From: Cordilura impudica
Taxonomy: Eukaryota > Arthropoda > Insecta > Diptera > Scathophagidae
DNA length: 64,000 bases
Direction of reading: 5' to 3'
Assembly (NCBI GenBank): GCA_963682025.1
Contig: OY821520.1
Span: 85,722,465 to 85,786,464, forward strand
Numbering within the stretch: the first letter of the stretch is position 1; each line of letters opens with the position of its first letter. Under the pieces are notes generated by a model. The model saw only the letters and a list, made by a program, of their open reading frames with translations. It ran no database searches and was not told the DNA's origin. The translations under genes and the position numbers were made by a program. Shown piece after piece: positions 46,291 through 57,929 of the stretch.

Positions 46291-46539
46291 AAGAACAATT
46301 GATTTCAAATACTGGAGATGGACGGATCTGCCGTTACCAATAATATATTTTTCTAGTATTATGCTCTCTGTAAAATCTGTAATCCTTATTCTTTTATTCC
46401 TGAGCTTCCTCTGATAGATCTTGTGGACTATTGCATACATATTTCTACATGGGTCAAGTATATATTTTTGCAGTTTCCTTAGCACAATCTCCAACGCAAG
46501 TAATTTTAGGATTTATTTAAATATACTCTGTTATTTCAG

Positions 46540-47080
46540 ATGCTGATTCTGGATCTGAATGATTTGGTCGGGATTTGGTTTAATTGACTTGATGTTGCTT
46601 GGCATATGATGCATCTGGATGCAGCCTTCGTGTTAGTCTTAGCCTAGCCTACTCTTCCATCTATCATTGTCAGCATTAATTGGTAGCTTACTTCAATTTG
46701 ATACCCAGCTAACTGTAATTGTAATGGCTGTAGTGTTGCAATTTGGGCCTTGATATTAGTAACTTCTTTGTAAATGACATCATGAGTTTATTTTTGGAAT
46801 TCAAATTTGATTGGCCTGCAGTATTTCGTAGAAGATGGTGTCTCATTTTCAAAATATCCTTTTTTTTGCGTTGTACTAGTCGAAGGCTCCGAATCTTCCA
46901 AGATCGTTTCAATCGCGATGGTACAAATGATACCATGAACATATCTGAGTCCGAAATAATTCCACATACTACTTGTTTGTATAGTACAAAAAGAATTAAC
47001 TTTGTGTTTCCATTGACATTCTTACTTACAAATATATAAAAAGGGTGATGTATTTTGTAATCAGATATCATTACTGGTAA
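46540..47080 (-). pseudogene. Second RAG1/Transib-like transposase relic
   Basis: Minus-strand translation across frames gives DMFMVSFVPSRL (near 46940), a PxxSNxxxKxL segment, then near 46690-46640 YQLMLTMIDGRVG and near 46610-46580 CIICQATSSQLNQ. These match in order the 39624-40010 part of the 38 kb element (MVSFVPLRL, LTMIDGKVEQ, CIICQKTSSQ). The candidate second Asp survives, the rest is broken, and no TIRs are seen. It is a distinct, older copy. Confidence 0.65.
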
Positions 47081-47207
47081 TAGAACAAATAGTGATGATG
47101 ATAATAAGCTATAATATATCTAAAGCACAAATTCTACACACTATTACTTATAGGGCTGTTTAAGTTACCGTAATATGAAATTTTTTGAGTAACTTCATTA
47201 AAATGAA

Positions 47208-48000
47208 CAAGTAAGAAATTATAGTCGGTCTAGATCGACTATACGATACCCTGTACCATGGTTTAGAGACCCTATCTCTTCGGTCCAACTAATTGAATAT
47301 AGAAAATAAGCATAAACCAAATTTGAGTGCCATTGTTATTAACTTTTTTGGCTGCAGATATGAAAAAGTTCATATCGGTGCTATATTTATATGGGGACTA
47401 GGTCGAAAAATGGACCGATCCTGACCATACTTGGTAAGGACACGTATATTTTGAAAAAATATAAACAAACCAAATTTGAGAAAAATCTATGCAATATATT
47501 TTTTTTTGATAGATTTAAGTGAAGATCGGGAAGCAGCTCTATATGGCGCCTATGACTAAGAATTGTCCTATAGGGATTTTTTTGGACTACTGATTAATGG
47601 ATACAATAAACACATACAACCCAATTTGACTAAGATCTATATGATAGTTTGGATCTTATGGCAATTTATGTTGATTTCATAGGGGTCATTTGTATGGGGA
47701 CTAGGTCTGAATATGCACCAATTTTCACCAATTTCAATAGCGTTCATCCTATGGCCGACAAAAGCTTATATACCAAATTTTATCAAAATATATTCTTATT
47801 TGCGACCTGTAGTTTGATTACAAGGTTTACATGGACACACAGAAGGACGGACGGACGGACGGACATCGCTAAATCAACTCAGAAAGTGATTCTGAGTCGA
47901 TCGGTGTAATAAAAGATGGGTCAAGGTCAAATATTTTTGGTAGTTACAAACAGCAGCACAAAGTCATTATACCCAAACCACATAGTGGTACAGAGTATAA
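47208..48000 (-). repeat. Family-1 repeat, full length, minus orientation
   Basis: It begins CAAGTAAGAAATTATAGTCG and the palindrome GGTCTAGATCGACTAT, and ends ACATAGTGGTACAGAGTATAA. The CGGACGGACGGACGG run is at 47845-47863. Confidence 0.94.
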
Positions 48001-49169
48001 AAAAAAGATGTTTTACTGGCGGGTCGTAGCGGGTGAAAAGTATATAAAGTGCTAAAGAGGTCACCTTTACTTTTCTCAAGGTGGAATACGTTCCTTGTTC
48101 CCTAGAAGTTCTATTCCACTAAAGTTGAAATTTGACATAATATGGTAGATTCATAAATATTTCATTACACCCCTAATGTTAAACGGCAGGGCTGTGACCA
48201 ATTTTAACAACTAAAGACTAAAATCCTACCAACCTTGTTAAAAGGATGATATCGATGATAACTTGCGAGTAGTAACCATTTATTTTTGATAAAAAAAAAA
48301 ACAAAAAATCACCTTTTTCTGAAATTAAAAAATTAGCAATAGTTTAACCTAATTTTTTCGCTACCTCAATTTAGATATATTAGCTACAAAATGGCATTAA
48401 AATTTTAAAAATCGGTGACAAATAAAATTTTACTTATGGCCAATGTAATCAAAATTTCAGCCACAAACGGTGGTACCCGAGAATTTAACGTACAATATTT
48501 AACTAAAAATCAGATATTTGTTGATGATTTCTTGCAACGACATAATGCCGATCATATAATACTGCCAGAAAGTTCTTGTTTTGACTCATTTATGAAGTGA
48601 TCACCGAGGCAATATTTGAAATGTTCATCAAATTTCAATATCATACGCTTTACTAAGGAGTTTAATTTTCAACAAATGCAGCATATTTTATAATCGCAGC
48701 AACAGGGTGGTTCTCATTTACTACCTGTAGATAATTCGAATGTTATTTATTCACCACTTAAAATATCTGTACCCAAAAGGTAACAAAGGATACCTTAATT
48801 ATAACCAAAACACGCAATAAGTGCAGTCAATAGTTATGCGCCAAGAATGTATTTAAGATATTTTTATTTTATTTATTATTAATTTATAAATATAAAATAA
48901 ATAAACTATACACACAATTATTTCAAAATGCAGTTATAATTACTGCAGTTATGCATTAAGCTACGCAAAAAAAAAATGGTTGTACCTTCAATAAATAAAA
49001 TCAAAATTCCATTGCATGTACTAAATTCAACAATTCATACAATCGAATTTACACAAGACATAAGCTACCGTACGGTTATTTCGTAAATATTACTTAGTAG
49101 TCACAACAGAATAAAGTGATAGTAGATGGGAATATCAAAATTCAGTTGCGACAACAAATCCGTTTTCTG
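48001..49169. other. Spacer with a short unrecognised frame
   Basis: The frame at 48415-48600 (MTNKILLMANVIKISATNGG...) continues in a shifted frame for ~40 codons, which may mean a transposon relic, but I do not recognise it. GGCAGGGCTGTGACC at about 48186 looks like a hAT-type end. No host gene supported. Confidence 0.4.
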
Positions 49170-49305
49170 TGTGTAAATGAAGTAACTTTGCTGAATATGG
49201 CCATTATCGGTCCATTTTTCGCCATATTAATTTTTTCATATCTACCGATCATAAACATCAGCCGAAAATTATGGTATAAGGTCTAGATCGACCTTAACTT
49301 ATTTT
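49170..49305 (+). repeat. Family-1 3' remnant, strongly decayed
   Basis: Recognisable by ACTTTGCTGAATATGG, TATCGGTCCATTTTTCG, TTTTTCATATCT and the terminal GGTCTAGATCGACC. Confidence 0.6.
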
Positions 49306-49348
49306 TAACATTTCAACTCTGTTTATTGGTTTAATTATCACCACACAA

Positions 49349-49413
49349 TTATGGAGCCCTTGTTGGTAGAACTGGCAATGAAGCCTGAATACATTCATTT
49401 AAATCTTCATAAG
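49349..49413 (-). pseudogene. TsetseEP-type exon 2 relic, 3' half
   Basis: The minus strand from 49413 reads codons for AYEDLNECIQASLPVLPTRAP and then TAA at 49351-49349. This parallels AYDGLNNCLMGNNIPTS of the intact gene. It is the downstream half of the exon whose upstream half is at 55921-56075; the LTR element lies between, with ATAAG duplicated at the breakpoint. Confidence 0.8.
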
Positions 49414-49583
49414 TGATATATATTATCAAAGTGTTTTACTGTACTTACTATTTATAATTTGAAATCATGATAACATTGAATATTGAGTATTTGAAAATTT
49501 TATAAAATTGTTAATTTTATTCAGTCTTCATTTTGTCTTCAATAAATTAAAATCATTTTGCTTTTATATAAACTTACATATTA
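49414..49583 (+). repeat. 5' LTR
   Basis: It begins TGATATATATTATCAAAGTG and ends TAAACTTACATATTA. It matches the 3' LTR at almost every base, contains AATAAATTAAAAT (polyadenylation-like), and is followed by TTTGGCG, a possible primer-binding region. Confidence 0.9.
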
Positions 49584-49600
49584 TTTGGCGAAGAGAAAAT

Positions 49601-50440
49601 ATGGAAAACAATGCAACCACACTGGAACTCATTTTGGAACGTCAACATACCTGGACACAACAAATTTTAGCCCAACAACAAGATTTTTTCAAATCTTTTA
49701 AGTCAGCGGACTTCAGGTCCTGTTACAAGTGTAACATCCAGTAATATTGCTGTACCGAAATTCCAACAATTTGATGACGAATCGAATGATTTCGATACGT
49801 ACAAAAGACAATTGGAAGAACATTTTAAGGCATATGGCGTTGAAAATGATGACAAAAAGCGGTCATTTTTATTATCCTGGATTGGAGACAAAACATTTCG
49901 TGTCTTACAGAAGCTGGTAGGAAAGCATAACATGCAAATTTTGGCGTATTCTGAATTGGTATCAAATTTGGATGTTTATTATAAGAGCAAAATCCACATT
50001 ATCAAATCAAGGTATGCATTTTACAAAAGAATGAAACGTCAAGGTGAGAGCTACAAACAATGGGTAACATAATTATGAGGTATGGCTAGGGAATGCAATT
50101 TTGTATGTAAAAAAGAAATTTGTTGTAATGAATTTGCCGATGAACTAATTCGTGATATTTTAATTTTGTATACACCTGATGAGCCGGTGAGAACTGCAGC
50201 TTTACATAAAGATGAACCAACATTGAAAGAAGTTTTACAGAGATTGCAGAAACGTTTGAAGCTACACAAAATACAGCTAGCAGTATCAAATCTAATCAAG
50301 CCAACGATAGTGAAGTTTTCGTTGTAAAGCAATATTCCAGAGAGCATAGCCGACAACAGAATCAGCAACATAATCACAAAAAGCACCAACAACAGAATCA
50401 TCAAAAGCACCAAATCAGCAGAATTATCAAGAACCAAAAC
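49601..50440 (+). pseudogene. gag of the LTR element, disrupted
   Basis: It starts MENNATTLELILERQHTWTQ at 49601. After a frameshift near 49740 it continues (VPKFQQFDDESNDFDTYKRQ), then 49812-50072 (FLLSWIGDKTFRVLQKLV, the capsid-like region with SYKQWVT), a stop near 50072, and a shifted frame to about 50327. A His/Gln-rich linker (about 50335-50440) leads to the zinc knuckle. Gag forms the particle around element RNA. Several lesions. Confidence 0.8.
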
Positions 50441-52388
50441 TTCAATGGCCAGCTTGTAGTGGTTGTTTCAAGAAACATGATAAGAGTTCATGCAAGTATT
50501 TAAAAGCGCAATGTTTCATATGCAAGAAGATAGGACACATCGCTCCGGTATGTGAATCAAAATCTATTTCTAAAAGTCAAGTAAATTCAGTACAAGATGA
50601 TAATGAAATTTTATCATGTGATGCCAATGACAATGTTATTTCTAGATCAGGGAACAAAATGATAATAGATATTAAAATAAATAATCAAGATATGAAATTT
50701 CAATTTGATACTGAAGCTATGCGCTCAGTTATTGGTCTGGATAGCTACAAATCCTTAAATAGTCCAATTCTAAAACCAACAACAGTTAGACTGTTCGGTT
50801 GTGGTAATGCTCAAATTCCTATTTTGGGTTCATTGGAAGTTGATGTTGATATACAAGAAGAACATAGATCTAATCGTTGCAAATTCTAACGAATGTTGTA
50901 ATATTTTCGGCTTAAATTGGTATGATGAATTCAAGATAGTTCAGATTTACAGAGTGGAAGAAAATTCTGGGTTGAAGATTATTTGTAACGAATTTAAGGA
51001 ATTATTTTGAAATGAGCTAGGTTAATGTACTACTATGAAGGCCCATATTTACATGAAACCTGATGCTAGACCAAAATTTTTTAAACCCAGACCCATACCA
51101 TATTCTATTCATGACTCGTTTAAAAAAGAAGCAGAACGATTAATCGAGTTAGGTATATGGAAACCTGTAAAGTATAGCCAATGGGCATTACCACTAATTA
51201 TTGTCCCCAAACCTAACAAAAAGATTCGTGTGTGCGCAGATTTCAAAGTGACTATTAATCCACAAATGGATATAGAGCAGTATCCAATTCCACGAATTCG
51301 TGACCTTTTTCACAAACTTAAAGAACGTAAATTATTTTCTAAGATAGATTTGTCAGATGCGTATCTGCAAATAGAAATGGATGATGAGTCGAAACCCCTT
51401 CTTGTAGTAAATACCCCGTTGGGACTTTTTCAGTACGAAAGATTGCCATTTGGTGTAGCTAGCCCACCAGCTATTTTTCAACGATTAATTGAGCAAACAA
51501 TCAGTCGAATTCCTAGATGTGTAAATTACTTAGATGATATTATATGTACTGGTGAAACTGAAGAAGAACACCTATATAATCTACGTTTATTGTTTCAAAG
51601 ATTAAGTGCTAGTGGCCTTCGTTGTAAGTTTTCAAAATGTTCCAAAGAAAAATTGAATATTTGGGACATGTCATTAGTAACTCTGGTATATATCCTTCAG
51701 AGTCAGGAACTGAGGCTATTAAAAATCTGCCACGCCCAAAGAATATAGTGGAACTTCAATCTTTTATGGGAAAAGTCAACTATTATTGCTCTTTTATAAA
51801 AAATTATTCATCTGTCTGTGGTCCTCTTAATTTGCTTCGTAAGAAAAATCAAAAATTTTTTTGGGGTGATGAACAAGAACGTGCTTTCATTGAATTAAAA
51901 ATGTAACTGATAGAGTTAGCACAGCTTGTACATTTTGACGAGAATTTGCCATTAGTCTTAGCTACGGATGCATCTTCATATGGTATTGGAGCCGTAATTT
52001 CGCACATATTTCCTGATGGCTCAGAACGACCAATTGCATATGCCTCAAAGACTTTATCAGATAATCAAAAAAATTACAGTCAGATCGAAAAGGAAGCTCT
52101 TTCTATTATTTTTGGCGTTCAAAAATTTCATGACTATTTATATGGTCGTAAATTTATTTTTATTACTGATCATAAGCCACTCGTATCGATATTTAATCCG
52201 GCTAAAGGAATTCATAGTACAACAGCACATAGACTAGACTACAACGGTGGGCTTTAACACTGTCAGGATACACATATGAAATTCAGTATAAAAATACAAA
52301 GCATCATGGTAATGCGGACGCCTTATCTAGGCTTCCTCACAAAGGAGATTCAGATTTTGATCAATCCATCGAGATAAATGATATACAT
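50441..52388 (+). pseudogene. pol copy 1: zinc knuckle, protease, RT, RNase H (duplicated unit)
   Basis: The knuckle has CFICKKIGHIAPVC (50515-50556). The protease motif is changed to FDTEAMRSVIG, where copy 2 has DTGA, so the active-site Gly is lost. RT at 51035-51748 keeps FSKIDLSDAYLQIEMD, LPFGVASPPAIFQ and CVNYLDDIIC with the catalytic YLDD. A 7-bp deletion near 51640 relative to copy 2 shifts the frame. RNase H at 51946-52257 shows ATDASSYGIGAVISH and YSQIEKEALSIIFG. A TAA at 51904-51906 replaces a codon read as Gln/Arg in copy 2. The unit repeats at 52389. Confidence 0.9.
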
Positions 52389-54342
52389 TCAATGGCCAGC
52401 TTGTAGTGGTTGTTTCAAAAAACATGATAAGAGTTCATGCAAGTATTTAAAAGCGCAATGTTTCATATGCAAGAAGATGGGACACATCGCTCCGGTATGT
52501 GAATCAAAATCTATTTCTAAAAGTCAAGTAAATTCAGTACAAGATGATAATGAAATTTTATCATGTGATGCCAATGACAATGTTATTTCTAGATCAGGGA
52601 ACAAAATGATAATAGATATTAAAATAAATAATCAAGATATGAAATTTCAATTTGATACTGGAGCTATGCGCTCAATTATTGGTCTGGATAGCTACAAATC
52701 CTTAAATAGTCCAATTCTAAAACCAACAACAGTTAGACTGTTCGGTTATGGTAATGCTCAAATTCCTGTTTTGGGTTCATTGGAAGTTGATGTTGATATA
52801 CAAGAAGAACATAGATCTAATCGTTGCAAATTCTAACGAATGTTGTAATATTTTCGGTTTATATTGGTATGATGAATTCAAGATAGTTCAGATTTACAGA
52901 GTGGAAGAAAATTCTGGGTTGAAGACTATTTGTAACGAATTTAAGGAATTATTTTGAAATGAGCTTGGTTTATGTACTACTATGAAGGCCCATATTTACA
53001 TGAAACCTGATGCTAGACCAAAATTTTTTAAACCCAGACCCATACCATATTCTATTCATGACTCGTTTAAAAAAGAAGCAGAACGATTAATCGAGTTAGG
53101 TATATGGAAACCTGTAAAGTATAACCAATGGGCATTACCACTAGTTATTGTCCCCAAACCTAACAACAAGATTCGTGTGTGCGCAGATTTCAAAGTGACT
53201 ATTAATCCACAAATGGATATAGACCAGTATCCAATTCCACGAATTCGTGACCTTTTTCACAAACTTAAAGAACGTAAATTGTTTTCTAAGATAGATTTGT
53301 CAGATGCGTATCTGCAAATAGAAATGGATGATGAGTCGAAACCCCTTCTTGTAGTAAATACCCCGTTGGGACTTTTTCAGTACGAAAGATTGCCATTTGG
53401 TGTTGCTAGCCCACCAGCTATTTTTCAACGATTAATTGAGCAAACAATCAGTCGAATTCCTAGATGTGTAAATTACTTAGATGATATTATATGTACTGGT
53501 GAAACTGAAGAAGAACACCTATATAATCTACGTTTATTGTTTCAAAGATTAAGTGCTAGTGGCCTTCGTTGTAAGTTTTCAAAATGTTCCTTTTTACAAA
53601 GAAAAATTTAATATTTGGGACATGTCATTAGTAATTCTGGTATATATCCTTCAGAGTCAGGAACTGAAGCTATTAAAAATCTACCACGCCCAAAGAATAT
53701 AGTGGAACTTCAATCTTTTATGGGAAAAGTCAACTATTATTGCTCTTTTATAAAAAATTATTCATCTGTCTGTGGTGCTCTTAATTTGCTTCGTAAGAAA
53801 AATCAAAAATTTTTTTGGGGTGATGAACAAGAACGTGCTTTCATTGAATTAAAAAGGCAACTGATAGAGTTAGCACAGCTTGTACATTTTGACGAGAATT
53901 TGCCATTAGTCTTAGCTACGGATGCATCTTCATATGGTATTGGAGCCGTAATTTCGCACATATTTCCTGATGGCTCAGAACGACCAATTGCATATGCCTC
54001 AAAGACTTTATCAGATAATCAGAAAAATTACAGTCAGATCGAAAAGGAAGCTCTTTCTATTATTTTTGGCGTTCAAAAATTTCATGACTATTTATATGGT
54101 CGTAAATTTATTTTTATCACTGATCATAAGCCACTCGTATCGATATTTAATCCGGCTAAAGGAATTCATAGTACAACAGCACATAGACTAGACTACAAAG
54201 GTGGGCTTTAACACTGTCAGGATACACATATGAAATTCAGTATAAAAATACAAAGCAACATGGTAATGCGGACGCCTTATCTAGGCTTCCTCACAAAGGA
54301 GATTCAGATTTTGATCAATCCATCGAGATAAATGATATACAT
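52389..54342 (+). pseudogene. pol copy 2: zinc knuckle, protease, RT, RNase H
   Basis: A tandem repeat of the preceding ~1.95 kb, only a few percent different. It keeps FDTGAMRSIIG (protease), YLDD (RT) and ATDASSYGIGAVISH (RNase H). It has its own nonsense change, TAA near 53609-53611, where copy 1 reads Glu, just after KCSFLQRKI. A frame break between protease and RT (about 52836-52980) is shared by both copies, so it predates the duplication or is a natural frameshift region. Confidence 0.9.
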
Positions 54343-55440
54343 ATGGACGAACATATAGATATTTTTCCACTGAATTCAAGACAAGTTGCTGAATTTTCAA
54401 AGAGAGTTGAAATTTTACGTAAAGTATATTATTATGTAATGAATGGTTGGCCTGACCAAGTAATGGACAAGGAATTGATACCTTATTTCCGCCATCGTTT
54501 AAATTTAACACAAAGTAATGGAGTCTTAATTCTACGAACAGAGTATAACCGTATCGTAATTCCGAAATCGCTTAAAGTTAAGGTTTTACAACTTGTATAT
54601 CAAGGTCATTGGGGAATTGTTCGTATGAAACAATTAAGTAGACGTTATTGTTGGTGGCCAAATATTGACGATGACATTGTTAAAATAGCTTCATCGTGTC
54701 ATGCCTGCAATGTATACAGTTCTGATCCACCAAAACAATTTTCTTCTTGGCCAGTATCTACATCCCCTTGGCAGCGAATACATTTGGATTATGCAGGTCT
54801 TTTTAAAGATTTTATGTGGTTAATAGTGGTCGATTCATATTCGCAGTTTCCGTACATAATAAAAACCAGAAATGCCACATCCGCTTCTACAATTAAATCT
54901 TTACAAAGCATATTTGCTATTGAAGGTTTGCCTGAATCGATTGTCACGACAACGGAACAGCACTCATGTCAAAAGAATTTAGCCGATTATGTGAAATCAA
55001 TGGAATTAAACATTTAACCACTGCCCCATTTCATCCAGCATCTAATGGGCAAGATGAAAAATATGTTTGTTCATTTAAAACCTGTTTAAATAAACAATTA
55101 GCTAGCGGCAATGATTTGGAAACTTCAGTTTTAGCGTATCTCACTACTTACAGATTGACGCCTAATAAAGATGGTAAATATCCGGCTGAAATTATTCATG
55201 GACGCCAACCTCGTAATTTATTGTCACTGTTAAATCCTTCATTTATTCCGTCAAGTAACGATTTTAATGCTTCGCCAGTTCAGAAATATTTTAAAATTAA
55301 CGATATTGTCATATGCAAGAATTTTGGAACGGGAGAAAAATGGTTACGTGGAACTATTGTGAAACTTCTTGGGTGTTAAAATTGGTGACAAAACTATAAG
55401 AAGGCATAAGAATCAACTTCGAATTTCAAAAATGAATTCA
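54343..55440 (+). pseudogene. Integrase region of the LTR element
   Basis: Integrase joins element DNA into the host genome. The N-terminal zinc part is near 54600-54715 (GHWGIVRMKQLSRRYCWWPN, then SSCHACN). The core has WQRIHLDYAGLF (first Asp). The expected second Asp segment reads SIVTTTEQHS, so that residue is altered. A frameshift near 54960-55010 follows, then INGIKHLTTAPFHPASNGQD (with the Glu position reading DEKYV) in the 54966-55379 frame. The C-terminal part ends near 55440. Single copy, not part of the duplication. Not functional. Confidence 0.85.
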
Positions 55441-55750
55441 GAATATGTTGATATTCATCAAACTGCAAGATATTAATTAGAAAATTGTTCTAATTCACAT
55501 CCTGAAATGTCTAATTTATTTTCCACAGTGAAATCTTTTCCAGTTACTTCACCACTCTCAACCCTACCGTCATCATTAGAAGGAGGGACGACTACGTCAC
55601 GCAACATATTGGATAACTTAGATGAAATGCCTTCAACTTCACAACAAGCTCCACCCCTTCCTACAACTAGAGATGACTTACCTACAACGATTGAAACGTA
55701 AACCAGCTGGAAGTTCTCCATTAATTACAACAAAATTGGCAATGAGGAAA

Positions 55751-55920
55751 TGATATGTTTTATCAAAGTGTTTTACTGTAGTTACTATTTATAATTTGAA
55801 ATCATGATAACATTGAATATTGAGTATTTGAAAATTTTCTAAAATTGTTAATTTGATTCAGTCTTCATTTTGTCTTCAATAAATTAAAATCATTTTGCTT
55901 TTATATAAACATACATATTA
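55751..55920 (+). repeat. 3' LTR
   Basis: TGATATGTTTTATCAAAGTG to ACATACATATTA. Preceded by the purine tract ATGAGGAAA and followed by the ATAAG duplication. Confidence 0.9.
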
Positions 55921-56075
55921 ATAAGCATCTTCCAATTTTAGATCAAATGTGCGTTTTGTTTCCGTGGTGCATTTACTTTCTTTGTTAGCAATTATACGAA
56001 ATTTTTCTCTTAAATCTGCTTACTGTGCAGAGGCATCCGCTGATATCATTCTCAAGCCACTATATTTTCCACACC
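55921..56075 (-). pseudogene. TsetseEP-type exon 2 relic, 5' half
   Basis: On the minus strand the acceptor TTTTTAG is followed by GGTGTGGA, identical to the intact gene's exon 2 start. After frame slips the reading gives ADASAQ, a stop, then ADLREKFRIIANKESKCTTE and KRTFDLKLEDAY, parallel to SDASIQLTEMKEKN...KCTTECRLTFEKRRTEAY. Two early stops and at least one frameshift show it was dead. No exon 1 was recognised upstream (to the right). Confidence 0.8.
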
Positions 56076-56586
56076 CTAAAAATATGCAACAAAATTAGTT
56101 AAAATCAATGCAGCTGCATAAAAAGACGCTCATTTTTGAAAAAAAAAAAAAAAATCTTCCTTAAATAAAAATATTTGTTGTAATAGCATTTGATCCAATA
56201 TACAAAGATTTGATATAAAACTTTATTCGATACCTGTAACCTTTAACCATTCACGGCCAAATTTAATATCTATAAAAATGGATTTCTTTCAATTTTTTAC
56301 AAAATGAGTATATGGTTAAAATTAAGTTTTGTATAATGGTTTTTTCACTGATCTATCCCATCTCTGTGTGCTGAATGAATACGCATAATGAGGCATGAGT
56401 AACGTGACCAACTGTTGTTGTTAAGAAGCGAGGTCGGAAGGATGAATTAGAGTTTTTAATTTGAAAACTATCGGGTTTAATGATCAGCCATCGTATTTTA
56501 ATGCGCTTTTTTGTTTTAATTCTTGCTGTTTTGATTGGAGTTTTTATTTCTTTATGAAATTAAATTTCATATAAAATTGTAAAATA
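56076..56586. other. Spacer, nothing recognised
   Basis: The relic's exon 1 would be expected here or beyond, but I find no matching signal peptide or Cys pattern. Confidence 0.5.
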
Positions 56587-57192
56587 CAATCATAAACCAA
56601 ATTTGTGTGTCATTGTTACAAAATTTGTCGATATGAAAAAGTTAATATCGGAAGAAATTTTTTATGGGGACAGGGCAAAAAATGGACCAATAATGACCAT
56701 ATTTTTTAATCATTTAATTTTCCAAAAACATATACAAACCATTAATGTGCAATTGTTTTATGTTTTGGTAGATTTAGGTGAAGATCGGGCATCAGCTTTC
56801 TATGGGCAGGGACTATGACTAGAAATGGTTCTAAAGGTTTTTTATTTGGGGTTCTAATTAATGGTCGTAATAAACGTATATAAACTAAATTTGACCGATA
56901 TTTATATGATAAGCCATTTGTGCACTCATACCAATTTTCACCAACTTAAATAGCGTTTGTCGTATGGCCGACAAAGGCTTATATATAATATTTCATTGAT
57001 TACGAGGCTTACAGGGACATACAGATGAACAGACAGATGGACAGACATACAGACAATCAGACGGACGAACATCGAAAGTCGACTCAGAAAATTATTCTGA
57101 GTCAAATGGTATAATAAAAGGTCTTGGTCAGATATTTTGGCTAGTAACAAACATCATCATGTACTCATTATACCCTCACCAGATATTGGTAC
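56587..57192 (-). repeat. Family-1 repeat, diverged, 3' end missing
   Basis: It starts inside at AACCAAATTTGTGTGTCATT, includes GATATGAAAAAGTTAATATC, the CAGACGGACGAACATCG run and GACTCAGAAAATTATTCTGAGTC, and ends TTATACCCTCACCAGATATTGGT. It is among the most diverged copies. Confidence 0.85.
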
Positions 57193-57400
57193 AAAAACGA
57201 GGTGAAATGGCTTTTTCATCAAGAAAATGCACGGATGCATAAAAAATTCCGAGAAAACATTGATCAAACAAATGTCTCTATCAAGGAACTTGAGAAATCC
57301 TATTATTTGGAAGCTATAAGAAAATTGGGGAAACGTTGAGCAAAGTGTATTGAGCTAGCAGGAGACTATGTTGGGAAATATATATATATGTTTTAATTCA
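57193..57400 (+). pseudogene. mariner-like transposase C-terminal remnant
   Basis: Across frames the reading gives VKWLFHQENARMHK near 57200 and, near 57320-57385, AIRKLGKR, a stop at the expected Trp, then AKCIELAGDYVGK. The W-x-KCIEL-GDY ending is typical of mariner transposases. Only about 70 codons with a deletion between the motifs. Confidence 0.55.
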
Positions 57401-57929
57401 AATACTCATATTTGATGGAAGCGCTTTGTTGTTGTAAGGTACAGCAACACGGTTTTTATGCTTCCACGCTTTTTAGACTATCAAAAAAGTTGAACTAGAG
57501 TATTTCATAGAGTGAGGTACACAAGAAAGTTTACAAATCTCAACATGAAAAAAATTAAAATTTGAAGGTGACATATAAATAAGTTTAAAAAAATTTAAAT
57601 TTAATAAATCAAAACAAAGAGAAACAAATGTCAATCGCACAAATAAGTGTAATATTAATGAAAACAATGATAATCTAAAAAAGAAATTCATGACCAGGAA
57701 TTCATTTTGTCCTCCCAACTAACTCAAGTCAAAAAACATAGAATTTAAAATTTATAATCAATCTAAATATAAATATAAAAGCAAATTATATCTTATATAA
57801 TTACATATATTCTCAAAGAGTTGAAATGCTAGAGTATAGTTTGTAGGGGTCTCTATCACAAATTCGACATCAATGAGATTAAATTAGAACTTGGTGAAAT
57901 TATTTCGGATACTATAACTTCTGTTTCGA
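57401..57929. other. AT-rich spacer
   Basis: No gene supported. The 57473-57718 minus frame is hydrophobic by AT bias only. Confidence 0.5.

Larger units (their letters stand above)
49414..55920 (+). mobile_element. Ty3/gypsy-type LTR retrotransposon with internal tandem duplication
   Basis: Two 170-bp LTRs (49414-49583, 55751-55920) are flanked by the 5-bp duplication ATAAG (49409-49413 and 55921-55925). Order: LTR, gag, zinc knuckle, protease, RT, RNase H, then a second copy of zinc knuckle to RNase H, then integrase, then LTR. The protease-RT-RNaseH-integrase order is Ty3/gypsy. No envelope frame is seen. A purine stretch GAGGAAA lies just before the 3' LTR. The LTRs differ at only a few positions, which suggests a fairly recent insertion. 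Confidence 0.93.

Noticed and set aside
48415..48600. Short plus-strand frame MTNKILLMANVIKISATNGG...
   Set aside because: Reading on in another frame lengthens it, which hints at a relic, but I recognise no domain and it has no support as a host gene.
55473..55701. Overlapping frames between integrase and 3' LTR, considered as an envelope gene
   Set aside because: They are too short, without signal peptide, membrane segment or cleavage site. The plus frame (SLFSTVKSFPVT...) is probably the integrase tail.
57473..57718. Hydrophobic minus-strand frame
   Set aside because: Phe/Leu-rich because of AT-rich DNA; no start context, no neighbours, no conservation evidence.
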